Below, piece after piece: positions 24,399 through 32,764 of a DNA stretch of 47,940 bases. The DNA is from an uncultured Clostridia bacterium (GTDB taxonomy: Bacteria; Bacillota; Clostridia; Oscillospirales; Oscillospiraceae): positions 1 to 47,940 of the forward strand of contig CAMHEN010000006.1 of the NCBI GenBank assembly GCA_946184165.1. The letters are read 5' to 3'. The translations under genes were made by a program, and so were the position numbers. Below the pieces are notes generated by a model. That model was not told where the DNA came from and made no database searches. It saw only the letters and a list, made by a program, of their open reading frames with translations. Numbering within the stretch: the stretch's first letter is position 1; the number at the start of each line of letters is the position of its first letter.

Positions 24399-25376
24399 TC
24401 AGGCATCCAGCTCCGCGCCCCGGACCAGCGCTGAGATATATTCCTCGGTGAAGGCGTCCAGGGCCTCAAAATCCATATAGGGGCGGTAGACAGCCTCCAG
24501 CTTGTCGTGCAGGCTCTTGGCCGCGGTGAGCTCTTCCATGGCGCGCAGCAGGGCCGCCCGACTCTGCAGACGTTCCCCCGCCGGAACGGGCAGCGCGGCG
24601 GGAGAGGAGAACAGGGCCAGCGAGAGCTCCGGCAGCAGCACGGCTTCGAGCTGCCGCGGCTGCAGCGGGCCGGGGCAGAGAATGACACGCCCGCACTTTT
24701 TCGCCGCGAGTCTCGCCGCTTCCTCCAACACAGCGCTGCCACCGCGCAGATAATAATGTTGTTTACATAACGAGTTTACGGTTCCGCTTAAACTGAACAG
24801 ACCCTTACAGCTGATCGTCGAGAGAAAGCGCCGCTCACGGCGCGCTTCCCCCTTCCGATCCGGGAAAGCCTCCAGAAGGCCGTACACCCGTTCGATCTCC
24901 TCCTGCATCACGGCGGCGTCCCGCAGCTCCTCCGAGGCCTCCAGCGCCGCCGCGGCGGAGAGGAGGCGATAAGCTGACTTGTAGCGCTCCTTGTATGCCC
25001 GGTTCAGCGCCAGCGCCCGCTCCCGATCCTCCGGTTTCAGCGGCAGGTGACAGAAGCGACCAAGGTTGACATAATCTGCATCCGCGCCGAAAACCTGCGG
25101 CTCCCGGACGTGGGGCGCGGTGCCGTCTACCCACGCCTGCCCCAGCGCCGGGACGAGCAAACCGTCGAGAGAGTCCGGATCACCGGAGCACAGGATGCTC
25201 ACGGTGTCGAGCCCCCGCGCCCAAGCCGCCTCCCGGATGCGGCGCATGAAGCCGGACTTGCCGGTCCCCGGGCCGCCCTTGATGATATGCAGAAACTGCG
25301 TCTCCTCCGGAAAGCCGTCATAGAGCGAGTAGAAGCCCAGGCCGGAGTTTGCCGCAAGGAAAAAAGTCAGATCCAA
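24399..25376 (-). CDS. P-loop ATPase (PRK06851-like, function unknown)
   Basis: I choose TTG 25376 because AAGGGGGAA lies 7 nt upstream; the longer frame up to 25427 would run into the hairpin. 325 residues. The beginning FFLAANSGLGFYSLYDGF is followed by strand FLHIIKGGPGTGKSGF, a Walker A with Lys40. A second region near 190, STISCKGLFSLSGTVNSL, resembles the start of a second half, as in the PRK06851-type ATPases of Firmicutes that consist of two related halves; the second half here lacks a clear P-loop. No membrane segment. The gene is last in a pair with the SLOG-family gene, with a 12-bp-stem hairpin between them that covers its ribosome site. Role unknown. Confidence 0.72.
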   Translation of the reverse strand: MDLTFFLAANSGLGFYSLYDGFPEETQFLHIIKGGPGTGKSGFMRRIREAAWARGLDTVSILCSGDPDSLDGLLVPALGQAWVDGTAPHVREPQVFGADADYVNLGRFCHLPLKPEDRERALALNRAYKERYKSAYRLLSAAAALEASEELRDAAVMQEEIERVYGLLEAFPDRKGEARRERRFLSTISCKGLFSLSGTVNSLCKQHYYLRGGSAVLEEAARLAAKKCGRVILCPGPLQPRQLEAVLLPELSLALFSSPAALPVPAGERLQSRAALLRAMEELTAAKSLHDKLEAVYRPYMDFEALDAFTEEYISALVRGAELDA

Positions 25377-25383
25377 AACAGTT

Positions 25384-25417
25384 CCCCCTTTCTGCTGTAT
25401 TGTATGCAGAAAGGGGG
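25384..25417 (-). promoter_or_regulatory. hairpin covering the ribosome site of the ATPase gene
   Basis: CCCCCTTTCTGC (25384-25395) and GCAGAAAGGGGG (25406-25417) form a perfect 12-bp stem with a 10-nt loop. On the minus-strand transcript the second arm contains AAGGGGGAA, the Shine-Dalgarno of the TTG start at 25376. It may gate translation or act as an intergenic terminator for the SLOG gene. Confidence 0.6.
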
Positions 25418-25436
25418 AGCTTGACACAGATCGGAT

Positions 25437-25952
25437 TTATTCCTGCAAATCGATGAGAATGACCTTGACGTCGCTGCGCTCGGCATACAGAATAGTGCTC
25501 ATGGTACCGCCGGGCCTCCCGTCATAGCAAGCGAGCAGCAGGGAAGAGCGGTCCACCATATAGCGGTTGCGGCGCATCATACAGTCGGGGGTGTAGCCGT
25601 ACTGCAGCACCGTCACCTTGTCGCAGCGGTCGATGAGCCCGTTCCAGCGCCGCCGGAGTGCGGCACTCCAGCGGCCCGGCTGGTCGCCGAAGGGAATCGC
25701 GGCCTCCAGGATCACATCGCCGAAGCGCTCCTTCAGGGTGAGCACCGCCTCGGCAAAATACATGTCGCAGCCGATGGCCATACCGCACAGGAAATGGCGA
25801 TAGCCCAGCTGATAGATGGCCTCCAGCCGTGCCGCAAGCTCCAGCTTGAGCGCTGTGCAGCGGGGGTCCTGTTCATTCATGCCCCAGGGCAGCTTCATCG
25901 GTCTGTGCCCCGTGAAGCAGCAGCAATGCTCTCTGTCCGCCGTGTCCCTCAC
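25437..25952 (-). CDS. SLOG/DUF1273 (YpsA-like) family protein
   Basis: The sequence HCCCFTGHRPMKLPWG, then LYGYRHFLCGMAIGCDMYFAEAVL-like strands (GYRHFLCGMAIGCD), AAIPFGDQPGRW and ACYDGRPGGTMSTI match the YpsA/DUF1273 family of the SLOG (SMF/DprA-LOG) superfamily, Rossmann-like proteins thought to bind nucleotide-type ligands. The start is uncertain: the frame is open to ATG 26003, but a near-perfect promoter (TTGACA...TACAAT) lies inside that stretch, so translation must begin later. GTG 25952 is the best in-frame codon, about ten bases after the predicted transcript start, preceded by GGGAG. YpsA-like proteins have been linked to cell division in some Firmicutes. About 171 residues from GTG. 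Followed closely by the ATPase gene. Confidence 0.75.
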   Translation of the reverse strand: MRDTADREHCCCFTGHRPMKLPWGMNEQDPRCTALKLELAARLEAIYQLGYRHFLCGMAIGCDMYFAEAVLTLKERFGDVILEAAIPFGDQPGRWSAALRRRWNGLIDRCDKVTVLQYGYTPDCMMRRNRYMVDRSSLLLACYDGRPGGTMSTILYAERSDVKVILIDLQE

Positions 25953-25968
25953 CTCCCGTCGTGTGCCT

Positions 25969-25997
25969 ATTGTACGCTGTAAATTTCCTCTTGTCAA
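25969..25997 (-). promoter_or_regulatory. promoter of the SLOG/DUF1273 gene
   Basis: On the minus strand TTGACA (25992-25997), 17-bp spacer, TACAAT (25969-25974). Transcript start expected near 25962, leaving an almost leaderless mRNA for GTG 25952. Its -35 box overlaps the -35 box of the divergent riboflavin promoter. Confidence 0.75.
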
Positions 25998-26019
25998 AAC
26001 CAAACTCGCGTGCTATACT
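25991..26019 (+). promoter_or_regulatory. promoter of the FMN riboswitch-ribU transcript
   Basis: TTGTCA (25991-25996), 17-bp spacer, TATACT (26014-26019). The transcript would start just at the riboswitch P1 stem. Confidence 0.75.
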
Positions 26020-26025
26020 CAAATC

Positions 26026-26132
26026 ATCTTCAGGGCAGGGTGTAATTCCCGACCGGCGGTACAGTCCGCGAGCCGTTAGGCATGAACCGGTGTGATTCCG
26101 GTACCGACAGTAGAGTCTGGATGAAAGAAGAT
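26026..26132 (+). promoter_or_regulatory. FMN riboswitch (RFN element)
   Basis: The P1 stem ATCTTC (26026-26031)/GAAGAT (26127-26132) encloses the RFN core: CAGGGCAGGGTG, ATTCCCGACCGGCGGTA, CCGCGAGCC, GAACCGGTGTGATTCCGGTACCGACAG and TAGAGTCTGGATG. An intrinsic terminator follows at 26165-26197. FMN binding should switch off the riboflavin transporter gene. Confidence 0.96.
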
Positions 26133-26164
26133 GGCCGCACGTGTCTGTGCGGGTTTCACCGTTG

Positions 26165-26197
26165 CCCGAAGATAATTCTTCGGGTGTTTTTGTTTTT
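26165..26197 (+). terminator. FMN riboswitch expression-platform terminator
   Basis: CCCGAAGA, TAAT, TCTTCGGG, then TGTTTTTGTTTTT. Eight perfect pairs and a long T-run. Confidence 0.9.
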
Positions 26198-26218
26198 AAA
26201 TGCAAGGAGGTAAAAATC

Positions 26219-26947
26219 ATGGAAAATCTCGGCTTCGTGCTGGCCTGTCTCGCGTCGATCGCGCTGCTGTTTGTGATCGCGTCCCTCTCGGAAAAGTTCC
26301 TCGTGAAGGACAGGAAGGCCTTTTCCAGCACCCACTATATCACTTATACCGCCATCTTCGCCTGCCTTGCGGGTGTACTGATGTTTGTTGAGATCCCGCT
26401 GTTTTTTGCTCCTGCCTTTTATAAGATCGACCTGAGCGAGATCCCGGTCCTGATCTGCACCTTCTATCTCGGCCCGGTGGCGGGCGTCGCGGCGGAGCTG
26501 GTGAAGATCATGGTGAAGCTCTTGCTCAAGGGGACCAGCACCGCCTTCGTCGGCGACTTCGCGAACTTCGCCGTCGGCTGCTCCTTTGTCCTGCCGGCGA
26601 GCATTGTCTACCACGCGAAGCCCGGCAGACGCAGCGCCCTTGTCGGCATGCTCGTCGGCACTCTGGTCATGACGGTCTTCGGCAGCGCCTTCAACGCGAT
26701 CTACCTCCTGCCGAAGTTCGCGGCCCTTTACGGCATGCCCATGGAGGCCATCATCGGCATGGGCACCAAAATAAACCCCTCCATTACGAGCGTCTCCACC
26801 CTGGTCCTTTTTGCCGTGGTCCCCTTCAACCTTCTCAAGGGCGTGGTGGACTCCGCTCTCACCTTCCTCCTGTATAAGCGCATCTCGCCCATCCTGCACA
26901 GAAACGACGAGAAGCGGCAGCAGAGAAGGGCCGCTAAGGCCGCGTGA
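26219..26947 (+). CDS. ribU: ECF transporter S component, riboflavin (RibU)
   Basis: 242 residues from ATG 26219 behind AAGGAGG. Six hydrophobic segments are visible, beginning with LGFVLACLASIALLFVIASL and later YITYTAIFACLAGVLMFVEIP and FCTFYLGPVAGVAAELVKIMVKLLLKG, which matches the substrate-binding loop area of RibU-type S components. It lies directly downstream of an FMN riboswitch, which supports riboflavin/FMN as substrate. It needs the shared EcfA/EcfA'/EcfT module, which is not in this window. The C terminus is basic. The stop overlaps the 3' end of the convergent flippase gene by 14 bp. Confidence 0.92.
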   Translation: MENLGFVLACLASIALLFVIASLSEKFLVKDRKAFSSTHYITYTAIFACLAGVLMFVEIPLFFAPAFYKIDLSEIPVLICTFYLGPVAGVAAELVKIMVKLLLKGTSTAFVGDFANFAVGCSFVLPASIVYHAKPGRRSALVGMLVGTLVMTVFGSAFNAIYLLPKFAALYGMPMEAIIGMGTKINPSITSVSTLVLFAVVPFNLLKGVVDSALTFLLYKRISPILHRNDEKRQQRRAAKAA

Positions 26948-28235
26948 CCTTATATAGCCGCCAGGCGCTGAGGGCAAAGTTGAAAAGCTCGGTTGCGTAC
27001 AGAGTCACAAGATAGGCGGAAATGCCGTACAGCGGCAGAAGCCGCCAGGTGAGCAGCAGCCCCAGCAGCGCGTCGAGGATGTTCACCCCCATGCACCAGA
27101 GCTGCTCTCCCAGGCCTTTGAGACAGCCGTCCACACTCATGTCGATGTAGGAAAACGGTACGAGGGGCGCGAGGATGCGGATGAAGTGTCCGGCGTCCCG
27201 GCTGCCGTAGACCAGCATCCCGAGGGCGTCGGCGCAGATAAAGAGAAACAGCGCCACCGCGAGAGAGAAAAGAAAGCTCAGACGCAAAAGCTCCCCCGCG
27301 GTATGCCGGATGCGGGGCCGGTCCCCCTGTACCTGAAGCGCCGTGAGCTCCGGTACGATGAGCTCGGAGACCGCCGCCATGATGCAGGCGGGGAAGAAGA
27401 TCACCGGCAGCACCATGCCCTGGATCGTCCCGTAGGCGGCGAGGGCGCGGTTCGCGCTGAGCCCCGCGGCCCGCAGCCCCCGGGGCACCAGCAGGTGCTG
27501 CAGCGTGGCCAGCGCGCTTCTGGCATAGGCCGAGAGGGCGAGGGGAACCGCGATGTGCAGCATCCTCGCCGTGAGTCTTACGCCGCGCTCCGGCGCGCGG
27601 TACCTGTGCCTGTCGAGAAGGAACACCGCCGCCATCAGCGCGAAACTCACAACGTCCGCCGCCACCCGCGCGAGGGTGACGGCGGCGCAGCTTTTCTCAA
27701 GGTTCCCCGCCGGGACACGCCCAAGGAAGAAGGCTGTCAGCGCAATGCCCAGAAGCTGCTCCAAAAGGTGCACGAGCGTCGGCTTCCAGACTCTCCCGCA
27801 GGCCGTGAAGTAACCGGACATGGAGGAGCAGAGGGCGATGCAGGGCATGCTGATGGCTGACAGCCGCAGCGGGAACACGGTGCGGGCGTCCCCGATCCAG
27901 AGAAAGCCGATGGGCTCGGCGAGGGCCCAGAGAACGGCAGCGGCGGCGAGACCGAAGAGCGCTCCGTAGACAAGGCAGCGGTCCGTCGCCGCGCGCACGC
28001 CGCCCGGGCGGGAGAGTCCCAGCTCCTCCGCCACGAGTCTTGTGGAGGCAAAGCGGATGCCGGAAATAGCGAAGGTGGCACTGAGCCCCGTCACCGACAG
28101 GACAAGCTGATAAAGCCCGATCCCGGCGGCGCCGATCCGCCCGGCAAGCCACACCTGAAAAACCATCCCGATGGCGCTCATGGTGAGAGACGACGCGGTC
28201 AGCAGCGCCGTATTCAAAACAAGGCCCCGTTTCAT
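26934..28235 (-). CDS. SpoVB-like polysaccharide/lipid flippase (MOP superfamily)
   Basis: 433 residues from ATG 28235, chosen because GGGGAGGG lies 7 nt upstream; ATGs at 28256 and 28241 are further up or too close. About 12-14 membrane helices are visible. The start RGLVLNTALLTASSLTMSAIGMVFQVWLAGRIGAAGIGLYQL, then FAISGIRFASTRLVAEELG, match the stage V sporulation protein B/MurJ-like family. SpoVB acts in spore cortex formation as a lipid-linked precursor flippase. This fits the spoVAD/AE genes nearby, but similar proteins also export polysaccharides, so the exact role is uncertain. Convergent with ribU. Confidence 0.83.
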   Translation of the reverse strand: MKRGLVLNTALLTASSLTMSAIGMVFQVWLAGRIGAAGIGLYQLVLSVTGLSATFAISGIRFASTRLVAEELGLSRPGGVRAATDRCLVYGALFGLAAAAVLWALAEPIGFLWIGDARTVFPLRLSAISMPCIALCSSMSGYFTACGRVWKPTLVHLLEQLLGIALTAFFLGRVPAGNLEKSCAAVTLARVAADVVSFALMAAVFLLDRHRYRAPERGVRLTARMLHIAVPLALSAYARSALATLQHLLVPRGLRAAGLSANRALAAYGTIQGMVLPVIFFPACIMAAVSELIVPELTALQVQGDRPRIRHTAGELLRLSFLFSLAVALFLFICADALGMLVYGSRDAGHFIRILAPLVPFSYIDMSVDGCLKGLGEQLWCMGVNILDALLGLLLTWRLLPLYGISAYLVTLYATELFNFALSAWRLYKVTRP

Positions 28236-28328
28236 ACGCATCCCTCCCCACCGCACAGTCTATGCAAACGCGGGAACGCACTTGTGCCAGCGGACAAAAA
28301 CGCTTGAAAAGCGACGCGCCCCGGTGTT

Positions 28329-28554
28329 ATACTCAAATATGGTCGATTGCGAAAGTCGCTGACGCACTTCGTTTATTATCCCGAAGGGAATCAAATTGTT
28401 TTTGAGGGAGCTTTGCTTCCTCAAAAACGCCCTGAGCCGAGCTCCGCGAGGCCTCGCGCCGACCAAGCACGGCGTGTTTCGGTCCGCCGTGTGCGATGAG
28501 CGCGAGTCCCTCGATTGCAAAACCAGAGTTTCGCAATCGACCAATACTCAAATA
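28329..28554. mobile_element. MITE-like hairpin element, copy 2, with 11-bp target duplication
   Basis: The element proper is 28340-28543. Its ends TGGTCGATTGCGAAA and TTTCGCAATCGACCA are perfect 15-bp inverted repeats. On each side is ATACTCAAATA (28329-28339 and 28544-28554), a perfect 11-bp direct repeat, which is what a transposition target duplication looks like. The interior matches copy 1 at 22927-23114. No open frame of its own. It sits in the leader of the following kinase-like gene, 20-30 bp before its ribosome site, and takes up most of the 315-bp gap 28258-28572. Confidence 0.85.
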
Positions 28555-28572
28555 AAAAGGGAGGTCGGAACT

Positions 28573-29160
28573 ATGATCATCACCATCGGCAGACAGCACG
28601 GCAGTAACGGACACCTGGTGGCGGAGGCGCTCTCCGCGCACTTTCAGATCCCCTGCTACAGCAAGGAGATCGTGGACCGCACGGCCCGGGATTCCAACTT
28701 CAGCCACGACGTTGTCCGCTCCTATGACGAGAAGCGGGTCTCGCCCTTTATCGCGCCGGGCACACAGCTATTCGGCATGGACGAATGGTTCCGCCTGAAT
28801 ATGCAGGTGGCCTCCGCACAGTTCGATTCGATCCGCAGCCTCGCCGGGGAGGGGGACGCCGTCTTCGTCGGCCGCTGTGCCGACTATGTGCTCCGCAATC
28901 GGGAGGATCTCGTGCGCGTCTTTGTCATGGCGGACATGCCCTACCGCATCCGCACCGTCATGGAGCGCAAGGGCGTCACAGAGGAGCAGGCCAAAAAGCT
29001 CATCCGCGAGGTCGACAAGGACCGTGCCAGCTACTACCGCTACTACACGGATCAAATCTGGGGCGATATCGACTGCTATGACCTCTGCGTCAACGTGGGG
29101 CGCGTGGGCGTCGATGGCGCGGTGCAGACCGTCGCGGCCTACGTCGGCGCCATGAAATGA
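28573..29160 (+). CDS. cytidylate kinase-like family protein
   Basis: 195 residues from ATG 28573 behind AAGGGAGGTCGG; the longer frame starting at 28396 runs through the MITE and is not used. The start MIITIGRQHGSNGHLVAEAL is the modified P-loop typical of the cytidylate-kinase-like family (PF13189), in which the Walker A is GRQxGSxG. Later come VGRCADYVL, a conserved Arg-containing segment, and the lid region PYRIRTVMERKG-x-TEEQAKKLIREVDKDRASYY. The family is widespread in Clostridia; the true substrate is not settled and may not be CMP. A good terminator follows at 29172. Confidence 0.87.
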   Translation: MIITIGRQHGSNGHLVAEALSAHFQIPCYSKEIVDRTARDSNFSHDVVRSYDEKRVSPFIAPGTQLFGMDEWFRLNMQVASAQFDSIRSLAGEGDAVFVGRCADYVLRNREDLVRVFVMADMPYRIRTVMERKGVTEEQAKKLIREVDKDRASYYRYYTDQIWGDIDCYDLCVNVGRVGVDGAVQTVAAYVGAMK

Positions 29161-29171
29161 ATGAAAAAATG

Positions 29172-29215
29172 CACGCCGCGGAAAAAGATACCTTTTTTCC
29201 GCGGCGTGTTTTTTT
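29172..29215 (+). terminator. intrinsic terminator after the kinase-like gene
   Basis: A 15-bp stem: CACGCCGCGGAAAAA (29172-29186) with TTTTTCCGCGGCGTG (29194-29208), then seven T's. Separates this gene from the spoVA genes. Confidence 0.93.
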
Positions 29216-29257
29216 ACGCCTTTCGGGGATGATATAGAAAAAGAAAGGTGTGGTCAC

Positions 29258-30271
29258 ATGGCAAAACGGATCGGAAAGCAGACCCTTGCCCTGGAAAGGC
29301 GGCCGGGCGTCGCGGCCTATGCGTCGGTGGTCGGCGGGAAGGAGGGGGCGGGTCCCCTGAAAAAGGGTTTTGACGAAGTCTCGCTGGACTCCTACTTCGG
29401 GCAGGATACTTGGGAGAAGGCGGAGACGACCATGCTCACGCGCTGCCTGGACCGCTGCGCGGAGAAGAGCGGGGGCTTGCACCCGGATGCGATCCTGGGC
29501 GGAGACCTGTTGAATCAGTGCGTAAGCTCAGCCTTCGCGGTCAAGGACCGGACAGTTCCCTATCTGGGACTCTACGGCGCCTGCTCCACCATGGCGGAGG
29601 GGCTGGCCCTGGCGGCGCTGCTGCTGGACGGCGGGGGATTCACGAGTGTCATGGCCTTCACCGGCTCCCACTTCTGCGCGGCGGAGCGGCAGTATCGCTT
29701 TCCGCTGGAATACGGGGGCCAGCGTACCCCCACATCCCAGTGGACCGTCACCGGCGCGGGGGCGGTGCTCCTCGCCCGGGAGGGCGGCGCCCTGGAATTC
29801 ACCCATGTGACGCCCGGGCGGGTGGTAGACGCCGGCATCACGGACGCGAACAACATGGGCGCCGCCATGGCCCCCGCCGCCTGTGACACGATCCTCCGCC
29901 ACTTTGACGATACCGGCCGGGACTTTGCCGATTATGACGCGGTGTTTACCGGCGATCTCGGCGCCATCGGCCACGATATCCTCCAGGACATGCTGCAGAG
30001 GGAGGGCCTGGACCCGGGACTCAAGTATATGGACTGCGGCGTGCTCATCTATGATCTGCTCACCCAGGACGTGCACGCGGGCGGGTCGGGCTGCGGCTGC
30101 TCGGCGTCGGTGCTGGCGGCGCACATCCTCCCCGCCATGGAGCGCGGTGTCTGGAAGCGCATCCTCTTCGCCGGGACCGGGGCGCTCATGTCGCCCCTGA
30201 GCTGCCAGCAGGGCTGCAGTATCCCCGGCGTCTGCCACGCGGCGGTGATCGAGAGGGGGGAGGCTGTATGA
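29258..30271 (+). CDS. spoVAD: stage V sporulation protein AD
   Basis: 337 residues, ATG behind GAAAGGTG. Typical SpoVAD segments: GKQTLALERRPGVAAYASVVGGKEGAGPL at the start (written here only in part: RPGVAAYASVVGGKEG), DEVSLDSYFGQDTWEKAE, LGLYGACSTMAEGLALA, TSSHFC-like FTGSHFCAAERQYRFPLEYG, and HAGGSGCGCSASVLAAHILP. The fold is thiolase-like without catalysis; SpoVAD binds dipicolinic acid and helps move it into and out of the forespore through the SpoVA channel. Its stop overlaps the spoVAE start (ATGA). The expected spoVAC neighbour is not seen upstream; a terminator and the kinase-like gene are there instead. Confidence 0.95.
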   Translation: MAKRIGKQTLALERRPGVAAYASVVGGKEGAGPLKKGFDEVSLDSYFGQDTWEKAETTMLTRCLDRCAEKSGGLHPDAILGGDLLNQCVSSAFAVKDRTVPYLGLYGACSTMAEGLALAALLLDGGGFTSVMAFTGSHFCAAERQYRFPLEYGGQRTPTSQWTVTGAGAVLLAREGGALEFTHVTPGRVVDAGITDANNMGAAMAPAACDTILRHFDDTGRDFADYDAVFTGDLGAIGHDILQDMLQREGLDPGLKYMDCGVLIYDLLTQDVHAGGSGCGCSASVLAAHILPAMERGVWKRILFAGTGALMSPLSCQQGCSIPGVCHAAVIERGEAV

Positions 30272-30639
30272 GCGTTCTGCTGCCTTATCTGAAGGCTTTC
30301 GCGGCCGGAGGCATCCTCTGCCTAATCGGTCAGGTGCTGATCGATTACACCGGGCTCACGCCCGCCCGCATCCTCACAAGCTATGTGGCGGCGGGGGTGG
30401 TCCTCGGCGCCCTCGGTCTCTATGGCCCCTTTGCTGAATGGGCCGGCGCCGGGGCGACGGTGCCGCTCACCGGGTTCGGAAATCTGATCGCCAGGGGCAT
30501 GCGCGAGGCGGTGGGGGAGAAGGGCCTGCTCGGCGTCTTCTCCGGCGGTTTCACCGCGGCCGCCGCCGGTCTCGGCGCAGCCGTCGTCGCAGGGCTCCTC
30601 GTCTCGCTGGTATTCAAATCCAAGGACAAGGATCAATAA
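30268..30639 (+). CDS. spoVAE: stage V sporulation protein AE
   Basis: 123 residues, coupled to spoVAD by a four-base overlap. Nearly all of it is membrane-embedded: LKAFAAGGILCLIGQVLIDYTGLTPARILTSYV, then LGALGLYGPFAEWAGAGATVPLTGFGNLIARG and a last helix GFTAAAAGLGAAVVAGLLVSLVF. These are standard SpoVAE segments. It is part of the SpoVA channel for Ca-dipicolinate in the inner spore membrane. The gene ends a base before a phage-gene relic in the opposite orientation, so any original downstream spoVA gene is gone from here. Confidence 0.93.
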   Translation: MSVLLPYLKAFAAGGILCLIGQVLIDYTGLTPARILTSYVAAGVVLGALGLYGPFAEWAGAGATVPLTGFGNLIARGMREAVGEKGLLGVFSGGFTAAAAGLGAAVVAGLLVSLVFKSKDKDQ

Positions 30640-32694
30640 TCCGTCCGGAGCGTCGCGTCTGCGCCGCTCCTCCGCCGGGTTCCGGGCCAGAGACGCCAGC
30701 GTATTCGCCAGCAGCTCCCGGTCCGTCACCGCCTCCTCGTCCTTGAGGGAGAAGCGGGTCGATTCCTCCTTGACAGAGAGCTTGCCGTTTTGGGTATTGT
30801 CTTTTCTTTCTTCTCCTGCTATAATGATTTTAGATGCAGAATCTGTTGGCCCAGCGAGCCGCCCGTTATCGGATGCGCCCTGTGCACGTCCGGATTCTGC
30901 ATCTTCATTTTCGCTCAGAAGAAAAGCGCTCCCATCTGGCATAAGCACCTTGTGCGCTTTATAAAAAAGCCCCGTGGTTCTTTGAACTATCACGCCCATA
31001 TTGCCGGTAACGCCATTGATTGTAACCGGCGCGGCAAATGTCCAAGATTCCACATTCTGCTTGGAGGTCACCTTTCCGCCCTTATGCTGCGCGTGATGCC
31101 CTATTTCTATTCCACGTTTCAAAACTGCTGGTATTGCAAGGAACGCGGCGCGGTCAGCATCTGTCCTCGCATATTTCATGCCTTTTTCAATCCTGTCGCC
31201 GAGCTTAATTTTCCCAAAGCCTTGACGGTCAATATATTTACCGTGTTTTTTTAATGCATTCTCTGCCCATGCAGTTTTGTCAGACTGCCTTTTGGAATAT
31301 TGCGTCGGGGCTTTCACGTCCGCTACAGGCTGCATGTTGTTCAACTCATCCTGCGCTGCAGTGATTTGATCTTTAAGGTGCAATATCTCAGGGTCAGTTT
31401 CTGACAAAGACGCGTTATTCCGGTCGTCCACAAACACGGTGTTCTCGTCGCCGAGGTTCGGCGGTGTGCTCCTGCGCTGCTCGGCGTTGTACTTCATTCT
31501 GCTCTGCACATCCCGTGCTTCGATCTCCCCAGCGGTATTCCGGTACAGATCGTAGGCGTCCAGATTCAGGTCGTGGTCGAGAATACGTCTTCTGTCCCAG
31601 TCGGCGTTATCTATCGCTATGAACATGTCAGCGTATGGCCCGTCGTAAAGTTCCGCCTCGATCTCGTCCCAGCGATCGAGATCGTAGTTGAGCTTCGCCC
31701 GATTCAGCTCCCGGATCTTGTTTTTTAGCTCTTCCGGCGCGCTGTCGAACAAATCCCGGTATTGCTGGTCCGCCTTCTTGAATTCCTCTGATTTCCGCTG
31801 CTCCGCGTATCCGTTTTTCAGACGATCCTCCCAGTATTCCTTGCTGCTCCCGATCGCAAACCCTTCCGCATGCTGAATGGCGTGCTGGATTTCATGTATA
31901 AGTGTGCTGCGCGGATCAACTCGATTGTTGCTGCTGATCCGGATGACGGTTTCTCCGTTTGATCGTGCAACAAGTTGGCCGGACGCCGTCCCAATGTCCG
32001 CAAACTCCACCCTTATATCTGCAAGGAACGGATATGCTTCAAAAAGCTCCTCGTGCCTGATCACGTCGCCCAGCCTCGCTCCGCCGTTTTTTGCGCGCTG
32101 ACTCAGACGGCTTAGCTCTCCGCTCCAGGTTCTGTCCAGCTCCGCAAGCCGGGCCTGCTCCTGCGCGGTCAGCAGCTCGGGCGAATTGCAGAGTTTGTCC
32201 AGCAGCTTCCGATATTCGTCATACTCCGGGTGATCTTCACGGAAACGCACGTCCCCGGCGCTCTCCCATTTCATCCCGCTGTCGTCGATCTCAAACCGCC
32301 ACTTGCCGTCCATGCCCTTAAACCAGCCGGTGATCTGCCGCACTGTCTCTGCGTCCTCCCCCTCGGCAAGAAGGCGTTTCGCCGTGACCAGTGCGTCCTT
32401 GTCCGCTGTCTCGGAGGATTCCCCGGCAAAAGCATGCTTCCCGCCGTCCGTCTGGGCGGCGTTTTTGTTTGCCTGCGTGGCGGCCTCGCCCTCGCCGAAG
32501 ACGCCCGCGCCCCAGATCTTCGACAGATCGCGGATGACGCCCTGCATGGCTTTGGCCTCGGCGGCCCGTGCGGGACAGCGAACAATAAAGAAACCCAGGG
32601 CAAAGACGTACAAATTGTACGAATTGTCCCGAGGCTTCTCACGTCTTTCAATTTCTCCGTCTGCCGAGAGCGTCAGCCCCTGCGGTGTTGATTA
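30640..32694 (-). pseudogene. relic of a phage polyvalent protein (LPD23- and LPD3-like domains)
   Basis: A long minus-strand frame with no proper start: it is open without ATG up to a stop at 32692-32694, and at the other end it would read through the antisense of spoVAE, so both ends look broken. Within it: a segment TGWFKGMDGKWRFEIDD ... LGDVIRHEELFEAYPFL ... STLIHEIQHAIQHAEGFA, as in LPD23-type domains with a zincin-like HEIQH motif, and later GIEIGHHAQHKGGKV ... TFAAPVTINGVTGN with VIVQRTTGLFYKAHKV, as in LPD3-like nuclease-associated domains. A RFSLKD motif near the end is typical of MuF-like phage proteins. Only a fragment of a prophage gene appears to remain here. The true boundary at the spoVAE side is probably near 30650-30700. 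Confidence 0.7.
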
Positions 32695-32764
32695 TACGTT
32701 CTGACAGAGAGACGGACTTTTACAAGCTCATTTTGGCTTTCTCCCAGTCCTGCCCAGGAAAGCA

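Noticed and set aside
30268-30639. Minus-strand frame of the phage relic continuing through spoVAE
   Set aside because: The translation beyond about 30650 loses all phage-protein character and is just the antisense of a clear spoVAE gene.
32608-32620. Palindrome GTACAAATTGTAC
   Set aside because: It lies inside the phage relic, stands alone and is not placed near a promoter; likely chance.
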